A program made the translations under genes and the position numbers. A DNA stretch of 64,000 bases from Pseudomonas viridiflava (lineage in GTDB: Bacteria; Pseudomonadota; Gammaproteobacteria; Pseudomonadales; Pseudomonadaceae), in contig NZ_UUOC01000053.1 of the NCBI RefSeq assembly GCF_900590755.1, forward strand, positions 372,001 to 436,000, read 5' to 3'. Below are positions 43,004 to 52,683 of the stretch, piece after piece. The notes under the pieces are model-generated. The model did no database searches. It was not told the origin of the DNA and was given only the letters and a program-made list of their open reading frames with translations. The first letter of the stretch is position 1; each line of letters starts with the position of its first letter.

Positions 43004-44440
43004 TCAGGCCCAGAGGCCAAGGCGCTGCTGCAGCTGTTCGACGTAGTCCTGCCACTCCATCAACACCTTGAGCTGCTCGGGCGTGGCACTAATGGATTGT
43101 TCCACCAGCGCGCGGCTGAAACTCTGCAGGGTATTAGGGGCACCCCACTCAGCTTTTGTCAGACGATTCTGACAAAAGCTGCGCCAGCGTTGTTGTTCTT
43201 CCAGGCTAAGGGTTTCAGCGAAGTTTCGCGCACGATAGCGGAACAACAACTCCGGCAGGCGCCCATCATCGAAGGGCCACACATTATTTGCCAAGTCTTC
43301 AGGCTCGGCACTGCGTACTTGTTCGCAAAGCCTGCGGTCCCGGTCGCCAATAAAACCGTCATACAACTGCTGCTCTGGATCTTCACTGGCATTGAACTCA
43401 TCAGGCGCATAAATGGCGTTGAGCTTTTCCTGCCAAATAGCCTGCCCTTCCCCCAGCTCCCGCGCGCGCCCCTCGAAAACCGCCATGTCCAGCTCTAAGC
43501 GTTGTTGGTCTTCACTGCGCAACACCTTCAATGGCGCAATCACCGGGCAACGATTTATATGCAGGAGTTTAAGCGGCACTGGCAGCTCACCCTCCGCCAA
43601 CTCTTCGCGGCGCGTATATAAACGACGGCGCAAAGTTTCCGCATCTTCAGCCAGTAACGGCAGATGATCATGATGTAAATCACAAACGATCAGCGCATTA
43701 CGATTCTGCGGATGCCATGCCAGCGGCAGCACCACACCGACGTAATGTCTGGCTGCCGAGAAACGTCCGGAGATATGCACCAGAGGCTCCAGCAGTTTTA
43801 TCTGTTGCTGGACTTTCTGCTTGCTGCGCAGTTGGAAAAGGTAATCGTAGAGTTTGGGCTGCTTCTCTCGGATCAGGCGGGCCAGGGCAATGGTGGCTCG
43901 CACGTCAGACAACGCGTCATGGGCCTGGCCATGGTCGATACCATTGGCGGCGGTCAGGCGTTCAAGCTTGAGGGTGACGCGTCCGTCCTGTTCGGGCCAG
44001 ACGATGCCTTCCGGGCGCAGTGCATAGGCGGCACGGACCACGTCAATCAAATCCCAGCGGCTGTTGCCGCCCTGCCATTCGCGCGCATAGGGGTCGAAGA
44101 AATTCCGGTAAAGGCTGTAACGCGTGACTTCATCATCGAAACGCAGCGTGTTGTAACCGGCGCCGCAGGTGCCCGGCGCAGCCAGCTCGGCATGCGCCCG
44201 AGTCATGAAGTCGGCCTCGCACAGCCCTTGCTCGGCTAGACGCGACGGTGTAATCCCAGTGATCACGCAAGCCGCCGGATGAGGCAGGATGTCGTCGCTG
44301 GGCTGGCAGTAAATATTGACGGGGGCGCCGATCTCATTGAGCTCGGCGTCAGTGCGGATACCTGCCATCTGCAATGCACGATCATTGCGCGGATTGATCC
44401 CGGTAGTTTCGTAGTCGTACCAAAAAATGGTGGAAGTCAC
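43004..44440 (-). CDS. sbcB: Exodeoxyribonuclease I
   Basis: A 478-aa DEDDh 3'-5' exonuclease for single-stranded DNA, acting in recombination and mismatch repair. The N-terminal catalytic motif 'FWYDYETTGINPRNDR' holds Asp9 and Glu11. 'DQAHDALSDVRATIALARLI'-like Exo III follows ('HGQAHDALSDVRAT'). The C-terminal SH3-like and extended exonuclease domains reach the usual length (475 aa). It starts at a GTG. Confidence 0.96.
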   Translation of the reverse strand: MTSTIFWYDYETTGINPRNDRALQMAGIRTDAELNEIGAPVNIYCQPSDDILPHPAACVITGITPSRLAEQGLCEADFMTRAHAELAAPGTCGAGYNTLRFDDEVTRYSLYRNFFDPYAREWQGGNSRWDLIDVVRAAYALRPEGIVWPEQDGRVTLKLERLTAANGIDHGQAHDALSDVRATIALARLIREKQPKLYDYLFQLRSKQKVQQQIKLLEPLVHISGRFSAARHYVGVVLPLAWHPQNRNALIVCDLHHDHLPLLAEDAETLRRRLYTRREELAEGELPVPLKLLHINRCPVIAPLKVLRSEDQQRLELDMAVFEGRARELGEGQAIWQEKLNAIYAPDEFNASEDPEQQLYDGFIGDRDRRLCEQVRSAEPEDLANNVWPFDDGRLPELLFRYRARNFAETLSLEEQQRWRSFCQNRLTKAEWGAPNTLQSFSRALVEQSISATPEQLKVLMEWQDYVEQLQQRLGLWA

Positions 44441-44629
44441 GGGTAGATCCTGAACAGAAGACCGCTAAAGTGTATGGCCTCACGCAGCAAAAATGCGAAT
44501 CAGTCATATTCTGTCGCGAAATGAAAACTTTTCTTACAGCCTCTGCTGCAAGAGTCCGGTTGCTTACCATGCCGGTGGTGGCTAGCATCAGGCTTTGCTC
44601 GTTAGCTCTCAGGCGTCCACTTCCAGCCA

Positions 44630-45355
44630 ATGCCATCCCCTTACGCTGTGCCAAGGAATGCAACTGCGCCCGCGCCGCTGGACACCCGCACCCGAATCGA
44701 AACCCCGGAAGGCATCGACCTGCTCCTGCGCCCGGCAGGTCTGGTCCCGCGTGCCCTGGCATTCGGTATGGATTTCAGCTTCCGCGCGCTGATCCTTGGA
44801 GCGCTGTTCCTGCTCTTTAGCCTATTCGAATCCTTTGGTGCCGGCATGACAGCCCTCAGCCTGTTCCTCGTCACCTGGTGGTACACGGTGCTGTTCGAGG
44901 TGCTGAACCAGGGCCGCACGCCGGGCAAGCAGATCATGGGATTGCGGGTCATTCACGATGATGGTACTCCCATTGGCTGGACCGCTTCGCTGATCCGCAA
45001 TCTGTTGCGCTTCGTCGACATGATGCCCTTCGGCTACAGCCTGGGTGCCATCAGCTGTCTGCAACATCCGCAATTCAAGCGCCTGGGAGACCTCGCCGCT
45101 GGAACACTGGTGGTCTATCGCGACACGCCTCCCCTGCGCCCCGTCCTGCCGGATGCGGTTGCGGTGGTGGCTCCCTTCGTGATGAATCTCGACGAGCAAC
45201 GGGCCGTACTGGGTTTCGCCGAACGCCAGAGCACGCTTTCATCCGAACGAACCCTGGAGCTGGCATCGATCCTGGCCGAGCCGCTGCAGGTACGCCCCGA
45301 ACAGGCCGTCACTCAGCTCAATGGCGTTGCTCGCGGCCTGTTGGGGTCGACATGA
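44630..45355 (+). CDS. RDD-family membrane protein
   Basis: A 241-aa protein with an RDD domain: 'PRALAFGMDFSFRALILGALF' (the R..D pair in the first helix, quoted in part), 'NQGRTPGKQIMGLRVIHDDG' and 'RNLLRFVDMMPFGYSLG'. Three or so transmembrane helices. It is first in a six-gene operon (RDD, SpoIIM, DUF4129, DUF4350, MoxR, DUF58) whose members overlap by a few bases. Role not known; upstream ATG chosen without a clear Shine-Dalgarno. Confidence 0.83.
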   Translation: MPSPYAVPRNATAPAPLDTRTRIETPEGIDLLLRPAGLVPRALAFGMDFSFRALILGALFLLFSLFESFGAGMTALSLFLVTWWYTVLFEVLNQGRTPGKQIMGLRVIHDDGTPIGWTASLIRNLLRFVDMMPFGYSLGAISCLQHPQFKRLGDLAAGTLVVYRDTPPLRPVLPDAVAVVAPFVMNLDEQRAVLGFAERQSTLSSERTLELASILAEPLQVRPEQAVTQLNGVARGLLGST

Positions 45356-46332
45356 AACAGGCCCTCTTCGAAGCCCGTCATCAGGCTCACTGGCAGCGTT
45401 TCGGCGAGAGCCTTGACGCTCTGGAGCGAGGCAAGCCACTCAAGGATTCAGCTGGCACGTTCACCCGTGACTACCGGCGCATCTGCAGCCAACTGGCCCT
45501 GGCTCAGGAGCGCGGCTACTCCAGCCATCTGGTCGACCCGTTGCAGCAACTGGCAATGCGCGGTCATCAGCAGCTGTACCGCCATCGCAGCCCGATCGGT
45601 TCCCAGCTGTTGGGGTTCGTGCTTGCGGGTTTCCCCCGACTGGTACGCGCCGAATGGCGTCTGGTGGCAATCGCCAGCCTGATGTTCTTCGGCAGCCTGA
45701 TCGGTATGGCCGGGCTGATTCAAGGCTTCCCGGACCTGGTCTACAGCGTCCTTGCCCCCGAACAGGTCTCGGAAATGGAAAGCATGTACGACCCGCAGGG
45801 ACAACGGATTGGCCAGGTAATGGAGCGCGCGGCCGACGATGACTGGATGATGTTCGGTTACTACATCATGCATAACATCGGCATCGCCTTTCAGACCTAC
45901 GCCACCGGTTTGCTGTTTGGCCTCGGCAGCCTGTTCTTTCTGTTTTTCAACGGTTTGATGATTGGTGCTGTGGCCGGGCATCTGACCAGCATCGGTTACG
46001 GGCAGACGTTCTGGTCATTCGTGATTGGCCACGGCGCCTTTGAGCTCACCGCCATTGCCCTGGCTGGCGCCGCAGGGCTGAAGCTGGGCTGGGCGCTGCT
46101 GGCCCCGGGGCAGTTATCCAGGGCGCAGGCGCTGCGTCTGGCCGCAAAAACCAGTGTGCAGCTCATCTATGGCGTCATTCTGTTTCTATTGATCGCTGCG
46201 TTTATAGAAGCCTATTGGTCGTCCATGCGCTGGCCGCAGCCTGTCTTGAAATACACAGTCGGTGCGGCGCTCTGGGCATTGGTCATCGCTTATCTGGTTT
46301 TTGCCGGAAGGAATCAGCATGCGCCTGACTGA
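45352..46332 (+). CDS. SpoIIM-family (stage II sporulation protein M-like) membrane protein
   Basis: A 326-aa protein with an N-terminal cytoplasmic part and about six transmembrane helices. 'MMFGYYIMHNIGIAFQTYATG' and 'FVIGHGAFELTAIALAGAAG' are typical of the SpoIIM/DUF95 family. Start overlaps the RDD gene stop (ATGA). These proteins occur next to MoxR-DUF58 modules in non-sporulating bacteria. Confidence 0.85.
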   Translation: MKQALFEARHQAHWQRFGESLDALERGKPLKDSAGTFTRDYRRICSQLALAQERGYSSHLVDPLQQLAMRGHQQLYRHRSPIGSQLLGFVLAGFPRLVRAEWRLVAIASLMFFGSLIGMAGLIQGFPDLVYSVLAPEQVSEMESMYDPQGQRIGQVMERAADDDWMMFGYYIMHNIGIAFQTYATGLLFGLGSLFFLFFNGLMIGAVAGHLTSIGYGQTFWSFVIGHGAFELTAIALAGAAGLKLGWALLAPGQLSRAQALRLAAKTSVQLIYGVILFLLIAAFIEAYWSSMRWPQPVLKYTVGAALWALVIAYLVFAGRNQHAPD

Positions 46333-47905
46333 CTCCAGCGTTGCCATTCACCCGCGCAATCCCTGGGAAGCCATTGATCTGGGAGTATTGCTGGCCGCTC
46401 AGCATCGGGGTTTGCTCATGGGCAGTTGGGCGATTGTCACCTTGCCGATCTTCACCCTGCTCAGCCTGGCGCTGTGGGATTACCCGACAGTGGCAATCCT
46501 GCTGTTCTGGTGGCTCAAACCCGTCTATGAGCGCCTGCCGCTGATCATTTTGTCCAAGGCGCTGTTTGGCGCCCCACCCGAATTGAAAACAGCACTCAGG
46601 GAATGGCTACGGGGATTGCGCTCAAACCTGCTTGCAAGCCTGATCTGGCGACGCTTGAGCCTAAGCCGCAGTTTCATCCTGCCAGTGCTTCAGCTTGAAC
46701 GGCCGTCTGCCGAAGAGCTTGGCAAACGCATTGCAGTATTGAGCCGCAATGACATACGCGCTGCCCGGATGCTGACCGCTGTCGGCAGCGCGCTGGAAAT
46801 GGGCCTGTGGATGGGCATGCTGGTGCTGTTCTATATGCTCATTCCTCAGCAGCTGTTGACCGACTGGAACCAGCTGACACTGTTCGGCCTGGACGAAAAC
46901 CTGAACTGGCTGGAACACCTGACCAATGCTGGCTATGCGCTGGTGTTGGTGATCTGGGGTCCGATCTATGTGTCCTGCGGTTTTACCTTGTACCTGAACC
47001 GCCGCACGATGCTGGAAGCCTGGGACATTGAGCTGGTATTACGCCGCCTGCGCCAGAAATTGCTGGGCAGTGCGTATGCGCTGATGGTCGGAGTCGGCCT
47101 GACACTTGTCACCTTCACTCCGCCAGCATGGTCCGCCGAGGAAAACTTCAGCTGCCCTGTCCCTGCCGCGTCCAGTGAAGCGGATGCAAGCCCTGACAGC
47201 CCGCGTCTGACTCATCAGGCGCTTACCAGCAAAGCCGCGCAGCAAGGGATTGATAACGTGCTGCAACAGCCGCCGTTCAAGAATCCGAAAACGGTTTCCG
47301 GCTGGCGATTGTCGGAGCGCGAGGTTGGCGAGTCTGCGACCGGCGAGCCGGCCAGTGGGCTTTTCAAGTGGCTGAACTGGTTTCTGCAGCTGGGTAATTT
47401 CCTGGCTCAGGCATTCAAAATACTGCTCTGGGCCATCGCGGTGACGTTGCTTAGCCTCATTATCTGGCGATACCGAGCCTGGCTGCGCACCTTCGTTTCC
47501 CGCAAGGCTGTTGGCAAAACAGCAGTTCGCAGCCAGCCCGAGCAACTATTCGGCTTGCAGATCACCGCGCAAAGCCTGCCAGCAGACATCGCCAGCAGCG
47601 CTGAACAACTCTGGCCGAATCAGCCCCGTGAAGCCTTGAGCCTGTTGTACAGAGCACTGCTCAGCCGTCTGGTGAGCGACTATCAATTGCCACTGAAAAG
47701 CGCCGATACCGAAGGCCAGGTGCTGGAGCGAGTCGCCCTTCTCAACCAGCCGCAGTTACAGGCGTTCAGCCTGGAGCTGACCACCCGGTGGCAGAACCTT
47801 GCTTACGGCCATCAACTGCCAGCGGCACAAGTACAACGCGAATTATGTGATGGCTGGCGGCAGTTGTTCGACGCCCCTGTCTTTGAAAGAAAGCCTCCTC
47901 AATGA
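46319..47905 (+). CDS. DUF4129 domain-containing membrane protein
   Basis: A 528-aa protein with several N-terminal helices, a central periplasmic segment (about 275-360) and a last helix ('AQAFKILLWAIAVTLLSLIIW'). The C-terminal DUF4129-like region follows ('EALSLLYRALLSRLVSDYQLPLKSADTEGQVLERV', quoted in part). The ATG at 46319 has GGAAGGA upstream and overlaps the SpoIIM gene by 14 bases. Similar C-terminal regions occur in transglutaminase-like proteins. Confidence 0.82.
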   Translation: MRLTDSSVAIHPRNPWEAIDLGVLLAAQHRGLLMGSWAIVTLPIFTLLSLALWDYPTVAILLFWWLKPVYERLPLIILSKALFGAPPELKTALREWLRGLRSNLLASLIWRRLSLSRSFILPVLQLERPSAEELGKRIAVLSRNDIRAARMLTAVGSALEMGLWMGMLVLFYMLIPQQLLTDWNQLTLFGLDENLNWLEHLTNAGYALVLVIWGPIYVSCGFTLYLNRRTMLEAWDIELVLRRLRQKLLGSAYALMVGVGLTLVTFTPPAWSAEENFSCPVPAASSEADASPDSPRLTHQALTSKAAQQGIDNVLQQPPFKNPKTVSGWRLSEREVGESATGEPASGLFKWLNWFLQLGNFLAQAFKILLWAIAVTLLSLIIWRYRAWLRTFVSRKAVGKTAVRSQPEQLFGLQITAQSLPADIASSAEQLWPNQPREALSLLYRALLSRLVSDYQLPLKSADTEGQVLERVALLNQPQLQAFSLELTTRWQNLAYGHQLPAAQVQRELCDGWRQLFDAPVFERKPPQ

Positions 47906-49119
47906 CCAGACGTACTCAATGGCTGAGCGCAACACTGGTGCTGATTCTCATCGGTATCGGGGTGACGTATCTGGCCAAAAACCTCGAACATTACGAACAA
48001 GTCATCGATAAAGGACCGTCTCCAGCGGCCAGGGCCAATCCTTATCTGGCGGCGGAAAGCTTTCTGCGCCAGCGGTCAATTGCCGTAAAGGTCGCCGACT
48101 CCCTCAATAACCTGCCCGACCCTGCGCAGCAGGCACAGACTCTGCTATTGCTCGACAGCCGCGAAGACATGACCCCGGCAGAAGTCGAGCGCGTGCTGCG
48201 CTGGGCGCGTTCCGGCGGGCATCTGTTGTTTGTCGCCGAGCAACTGTGGAATGAAAAAAGAGGCCGCAGCGGTGACCTTTTGCTGGATCGTCTACAGATT
48301 CATCAATTGCTCAGCAAAGACCTCAAGGAACAGGACCGCACACCGTTCAGACCCATGATCCCGCTGCGGGCACCCGAACCGGAAGCTGAACCCGACAAAC
48401 CAGCGACGCCCTGGCCAGAGCTGACCCGGCTTTACGTCGAAAACGAAATGGCTCCGGCCTACATGAGTTTCGATACCAGCTTCCACCTCGAAGACCCGCA
48501 GGACCACGCCCAAGCCTGGGCCAACAGCGCTGAAGCCACGCATATGCTGCAACTGGTCTACGGTAATGGCGTGATCACGGTGGTTACCGATGCAGACCTG
48601 TGGAAAACCCGCGCCATCGGCAAATACGACAATGCCTGGCTGCTGTGGTATCTGACTCAGGACAGCAACGTCACGATGCTGGTCAGCACTGAGCACGACA
48701 ATCTGTTAAGCCTCCTGCTGCGCTACTTTCCACTTCTGCTGCTGACGCTCGCGCTGCTCATCGGTCTTGGTCTGTGGCGGGCTGGAATGCGTCAGGGGCC
48801 GCTGTTGCCTGCGCCGTCCATTGCTCGTCGGCAACTGACCGAGCACTTGCGCGCCAGCGCTGAACTACTGCGCCGACACAGCGGCCAGCAACATTTGCTG
48901 CGCACGCTGCAACTGGATGTCCTGCGCCGCGCCAGGCAACGTCATCCCGGTTTCGAAAGCTTGCCCGTGACCGAGCAATGGCAAGTATTGGCACGCCTCA
49001 CGCGACAACCCACCCGTGCAATCAGCGAGGCACTGCGTCCGCGCCCCGTGGCCCGAATGTCCAGCGCCGACTTCACCCGGCAGGTTGCCCACCTGCAACT
49101 CATCAGGAATGCCCTATGA
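47902..49119 (+). CDS. DUF4350 domain-containing protein
   Basis: A 405-aa protein with an N-terminal helix ('WLSATLVLILIGIGVTYLA') and a second near residue 275 ('YFPLLLLTLALLIGLGLW'). Between them lies a periplasmic Rossmann-like DUF4350 domain ('LLLLDSREDMTPAEVERVLRW', 'GGHLLFVAEQLWN'). It overlaps neighbours by four bases on both sides. Likely scaffold for the MoxR/DUF58 complex (inferred from operon). Confidence 0.8.
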   Translation: MTRRTQWLSATLVLILIGIGVTYLAKNLEHYEQVIDKGPSPAARANPYLAAESFLRQRSIAVKVADSLNNLPDPAQQAQTLLLLDSREDMTPAEVERVLRWARSGGHLLFVAEQLWNEKRGRSGDLLLDRLQIHQLLSKDLKEQDRTPFRPMIPLRAPEPEAEPDKPATPWPELTRLYVENEMAPAYMSFDTSFHLEDPQDHAQAWANSAEATHMLQLVYGNGVITVVTDADLWKTRAIGKYDNAWLLWYLTQDSNVTMLVSTEHDNLLSLLLRYFPLLLLTLALLIGLGLWRAGMRQGPLLPAPSIARRQLTEHLRASAELLRRHSGQQHLLRTLQLDVLRRARQRHPGFESLPVTEQWQVLARLTRQPTRAISEALRPRPVARMSSADFTRQVAHLQLIRNAL

Positions 49120-50186
49120 CCGATCAATCAAATGATCCATCGACCAGCAGCGAGCCTGCTATCGAGTTCAATATCGATCACGCCCCAGAGCCGGTTGAAC
49201 AGGTGGCACCCGCTAGCAATCAGGCGCAGCAACGCCAGCGCGCCAGCCACCTGGCCCAGGCGTTGCGCAATGAGCTGCAGAAGGCGGTGGTTGGTCAGAC
49301 AGCGGTTATCGATGACGTACTGACCGCATTGATCGGCGGCGGTCATGTGTTGCTCGAAGGTGTGCCGGGCCTGGGTAAAACCTTGTTGGTCCGCGCCCTG
49401 GCCCGCTGCTTTGGCGGCGAGTTCGCACGCATCCAGTTCACCCCGGACCTGATGCCCAGCGATGTCACCGGCCATGCGGTGTATGACATGCAAACCGAGC
49501 AGTTCAAGCTGCGCAAGGGGCCGCTGTTCACCAACCTGTTACTGGCCGACGAGATCAACCGGGCACCAGCCAAAACCCAAGCGGCGCTGCTCGAAGCCAT
49601 GCAGGAGCGTCAGGTCACCCTGGAAGGTCGAGCCATGCCCATCGGCCAGCCTTTCATGGTGCTGGCGACCCAAAACCCCATCGAGCAGGAAGGCACTTAT
49701 CCATTGCCTGAAGCCGAGCTGGATCGCTTCATGCTCAAGTTGCGCATGGACTATCCCGACCTCAATGACGAACTGGCCATGGTGCGTCAGGTAACCCGTT
49801 CGACTCGTGCCGACATGCTTGACGTGCAACCCTTGCGGGTGGTTTTACAGGCTCGTGAAGTGCAGGCCTTGCAGCGAATCGCCAGTGAACTGCCCATGGA
49901 CGATCAGGTGCTGGATTACGCGGTGCGACTGGCGCGGGCCACTCGCAGCTGGCCAGGGCTGACCATCGGCGCTGGTCCTCGGGCCTCCATTGCCCTGGTA
50001 CGCGGTGGGCGGGCGCGCGCCTTGTTGCGGGGTGGTGAGTTCGTCATTCCGGATGACATCAAAGGCTGTGCGCTGGCGGTCCTGCGCCATCGGGTCAGAC
50101 TGTCGCCAGAACTGGACATCGAAGGTCTGTCAGTGGATCAGGTGCTCAGGCAGATGCTTGATCAGGTTCCGGCCCCCCGTTTATGA
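49116..50186 (+). CDS. MoxR-family AAA+ ATPase
   Basis: A 356-aa chaperone-like ATPase. Walker A GVPGLGKT (Gly82-Thr89), Walker B 'LLADEINRAPAKTQAALLEAM' and 'TQNPIEQEGTYPLPEAELDRF' are textbook MoxR. The N-terminal 45 residues are acidic and disordered. MoxR proteins act with VWA or DUF58 partners to mature or remodel protein complexes; the partner here is the next gene. Confidence 0.95.
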   Translation: MTDQSNDPSTSSEPAIEFNIDHAPEPVEQVAPASNQAQQRQRASHLAQALRNELQKAVVGQTAVIDDVLTALIGGGHVLLEGVPGLGKTLLVRALARCFGGEFARIQFTPDLMPSDVTGHAVYDMQTEQFKLRKGPLFTNLLLADEINRAPAKTQAALLEAMQERQVTLEGRAMPIGQPFMVLATQNPIEQEGTYPLPEAELDRFMLKLRMDYPDLNDELAMVRQVTRSTRADMLDVQPLRVVLQAREVQALQRIASELPMDDQVLDYAVRLARATRSWPGLTIGAGPRASIALVRGGRARALLRGGEFVIPDDIKGCALAVLRHRVRLSPELDIEGLSVDQVLRQMLDQVPAPRL

Positions 50187-51523
50187 AACAGGCGCTCAAG
50201 CCTTCCATCACCCTGCTTTACTGGCTGGGCGGCCTGACGGGCGTAGCGCTGCTGCTGGGTATCGGGTCGACATTCGTTCAGGTACCCGATGCGCTGAGCA
50301 CGCTGTTCTGGATTCTACTGCTGGCGCTGATGCTTCTGGCGGCAGTCGATGGCTATCGAGTCATGCACCTGCCCTCGCCTCACCTGCAGCGCAGCCTGCA
50401 AGGCAGTCTCGCGCTGGGGCGCTGGAGTGAGGTGGGTGTGCAGTTGACCCACGACTACCCGACGTCGGTTACGGTTCAGCTCTTCGACCACTCGCCAGAC
50501 GGCCTTGAATGCGAGCACTTGCCCCAGGCAATAACCGTGCGTCCAGGTGAACAGGCGGAACTGAAGTACCGCGTGCGCCCGCATCAGCGCGGCCTGTTCC
50601 ACTTCGAACGCTGTGAAATATACCTGCCCAGCCCCATGAGGCTCTGGAGCAGCCGTCGCCTTCTGCCGTTGGTCGATACGACCCGAGTGTATCCAGACTT
50701 CGCCCGGCTCTATGGCGGGCAACTGCTGGCTGTTGATAACTGGCTCAGCCAGATCGGCGTACGCCTTCGGCAGCGGCGTGGCCTGGGGATGGAATTCAAT
50801 CAACTGCGCGAATTCCGGGAGGGCGACAGCCTCAGGCAGATGGACTGGAAGGCCACGGCACGGCACCGCACGCCCATCGCGCGGGAGTATCAGGAAGAGC
50901 GCGATCAACAGATCATCTTCATGCTCGACTGCGGCCGCCGGATGCGCAACCAGGATGGCGATCTGTCCCACTTCGATCACGCGCTGAACGCCCTGCTGCT
51001 ACTGGGTTACGTGGCGCTGCGACAAGGGGATGCGGTGGGGTTGTCCACCTTTGCCAGCGAACACAATCGCCATCTGGCACCGGTCAGAGGGCAAAGCCAG
51101 CTCAATCTGCTGCTCAACAGTGTCTATGACCTGCACAGCAGCCAGCGCCCGGCTGACTACAGCGCCGCAGTGCGCCAACTGATGGCACGACAGAAACGTC
51201 GAGCCCTGGTGGTGCTGATGACCAATTTGCGGGACGAAGACGACGAAGAGTTACTGGCCGCCGTCAAGCAACTCGAACGCCAGCATCGTGTGCTGGTGGT
51301 GAGCCTGCGCGAAGAGGTGCTGGACACTATTCGGCAGGCACCGGTCGAGACCTTCGACGAAGCATTGACCTATTGCGGGACCATCGATTTTCTCAATGCC
51401 CGCGCAGAGTCGCAGGAGCGCTTGAGCGCCCACGGGATTGCGGTTCTGGATTCACGCCCGGCTGACCTGGGCGCAGAACTGGTCAGCCGTTACCTGAGCT
51501 GGAAAAAAGCCGGGACCTTGTAG
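50183..51523 (+). CDS. DUF58 domain-containing protein
   Basis: A 446-aa protein with two N-terminal transmembrane helices (about 10-55), then a soluble part with the DUF58 signature 'GMEFNQLREFREGDSLRQMDWKATAR' (quoted in part) near 210. A VWA-like fold follows ('IIFMLDCGRRM'). It is the usual partner of MoxR, last gene of the operon, four-base overlap. Confidence 0.92.
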   Translation: MKQALKPSITLLYWLGGLTGVALLLGIGSTFVQVPDALSTLFWILLLALMLLAAVDGYRVMHLPSPHLQRSLQGSLALGRWSEVGVQLTHDYPTSVTVQLFDHSPDGLECEHLPQAITVRPGEQAELKYRVRPHQRGLFHFERCEIYLPSPMRLWSSRRLLPLVDTTRVYPDFARLYGGQLLAVDNWLSQIGVRLRQRRGLGMEFNQLREFREGDSLRQMDWKATARHRTPIAREYQEERDQQIIFMLDCGRRMRNQDGDLSHFDHALNALLLLGYVALRQGDAVGLSTFASEHNRHLAPVRGQSQLNLLLNSVYDLHSSQRPADYSAAVRQLMARQKRRALVVLMTNLRDEDDEELLAAVKQLERQHRVLVVSLREEVLDTIRQAPVETFDEALTYCGTIDFLNARAESQERLSAHGIAVLDSRPADLGAELVSRYLSWKKAGTL

Positions 51524-51540
51524 GTGCCGGCTTTGATCAT

Positions 51541-51900
51541 CTAGGCAGAAGCTTCCATCGGGTAAAAGCTGAAGTAATAACGCAGCGCCTTGATCAGCTC
51601 GGCGTATTCCGACGGGGATTCGGTCAGCGTAAAACCGGAGTCGTAACTGCCGGGAGTTTCGTCTTCGTGACACCACAGGCAAGTCGCCTTCACGTCAACC
51701 GTCTTTGGCAACCCGCGCTCGCAAGGTACCTGTAGACGCAACTCGAATTCAGCTCCCACCAGTACCGGCAGGTCACTGATCAGCATCAGTCCATTCTCGG
51801 AAATATTGCCCAGACACCCCATCGACCTGCTGGTGTATCGGTTGAACACCCGAAGGTAGAAAGGCAGTTGATGTCGTTCGATTCTTCGCTCTTTTAGCAT
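51541..51900 (-). CDS. PilZ-domain c-di-GMP-binding protein
   Basis: A 119-aa single-domain protein. The N-terminal 'ERRIERHQLP' provides the RxxxR motif and 'GNISENGLML' the (D/N)xSxxG motif that bind cyclic di-GMP. No other domain, so it likely acts as an adaptor. It is convergent to the DUF58 operon. A diguanylate cyclase gene lies 3.3 kb away (55220). Confidence 0.88.
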   Translation of the reverse strand: MLKERRIERHQLPFYLRVFNRYTSRSMGCLGNISENGLMLISDLPVLVGAEFELRLQVPCERGLPKTVDVKATCLWCHEDETPGSYDSGFTLTESPSEYAELIKALRYYFSFYPMEASA

Positions 51901-52134
51901 GGGTCAGTCGCCGTCATAGACCATTGAGCATGGCCGCGCTAAAACTTTCAAATTGCCGCAGCCCTGACCTACACAATCACTGCGGACAAATGCTTCAAGG
52001 TGGTCATCGCAGAATGTGTGTCTGACTCGAAACACAAGGCCCGAGTCACTTTTTAACCCTCGACTTTGCAAAGACTAGCTCAGTCCGGCCAAACAGCCAC
52101 CCAAGAACGATACCGCCCATCCAATCGAGTGTAA

Positions 52135-52509
52135 CTAGCGTGAAGCAGGTCGCGTTTGTGCAGTCTGGATTTTGGGGTAATGACCCAATTGCGCGAGGGT
52201 TTCCAGGCGAGCACGGGCCCTGAACGCATATTCGCTGGTCGGATATTGCGTAATGATGAACTGATAAGTCTGTGCAGCATCGACGAACAGCTTCTGACGC
52301 TCAAGGCACTGACCACGCAGCATCGACACCTCAGGTTGAACATACCGCCGTGAACGACTTTGACGGTCGACCTTGGAAAGGCTCAACATGACGCTTTCAC
52401 AGTCGCCACGATCGTACGAACGGTAGGCGCTGTTCAAATTGGAATCCATCGACAAACGGGTACAGCCACCGACGGCGGCCAGCAATACTAAAATCATCAC
52501 GATTCGCAT
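52135..52509 (-). CDS. TPR-like lipoprotein
   Basis: A 124-aa protein starting at the ATG at 52509 with a lipoprotein signal (MRIVMILVLLAAVGGC; lipidated Cys16). A TPR-like helical pair follows ('SAYRSYDRGDCESVMLSLSKV', 'VDAAQTYQFIITQYPTSEYAFRARARLE', quoted in part). Probably anchored in the outer membrane; partner unknown. Confidence 0.8.
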   Translation of the reverse strand: MRIVMILVLLAAVGGCTRLSMDSNLNSAYRSYDRGDCESVMLSLSKVDRQSRSRRYVQPEVSMLRGQCLERQKLFVDAAQTYQFIITQYPTSEYAFRARARLETLAQLGHYPKIQTAQTRPASR

Positions 52510-52683
52510 GGGACTCTCCTGTGCTCTGCAATGTATCGACCCGAACCGGAATTTCTTCAAGCCGTTTTATGACCAATCGTCTGCCCGCGCTTGATGCCGC
52601 GATCGCAAGGTAGTGAAACGGACAATGACTTCAGATCAAGACAGTAGTAGCCTCTCGCTGCGCTTCATATAAGGAGTTTGTGC

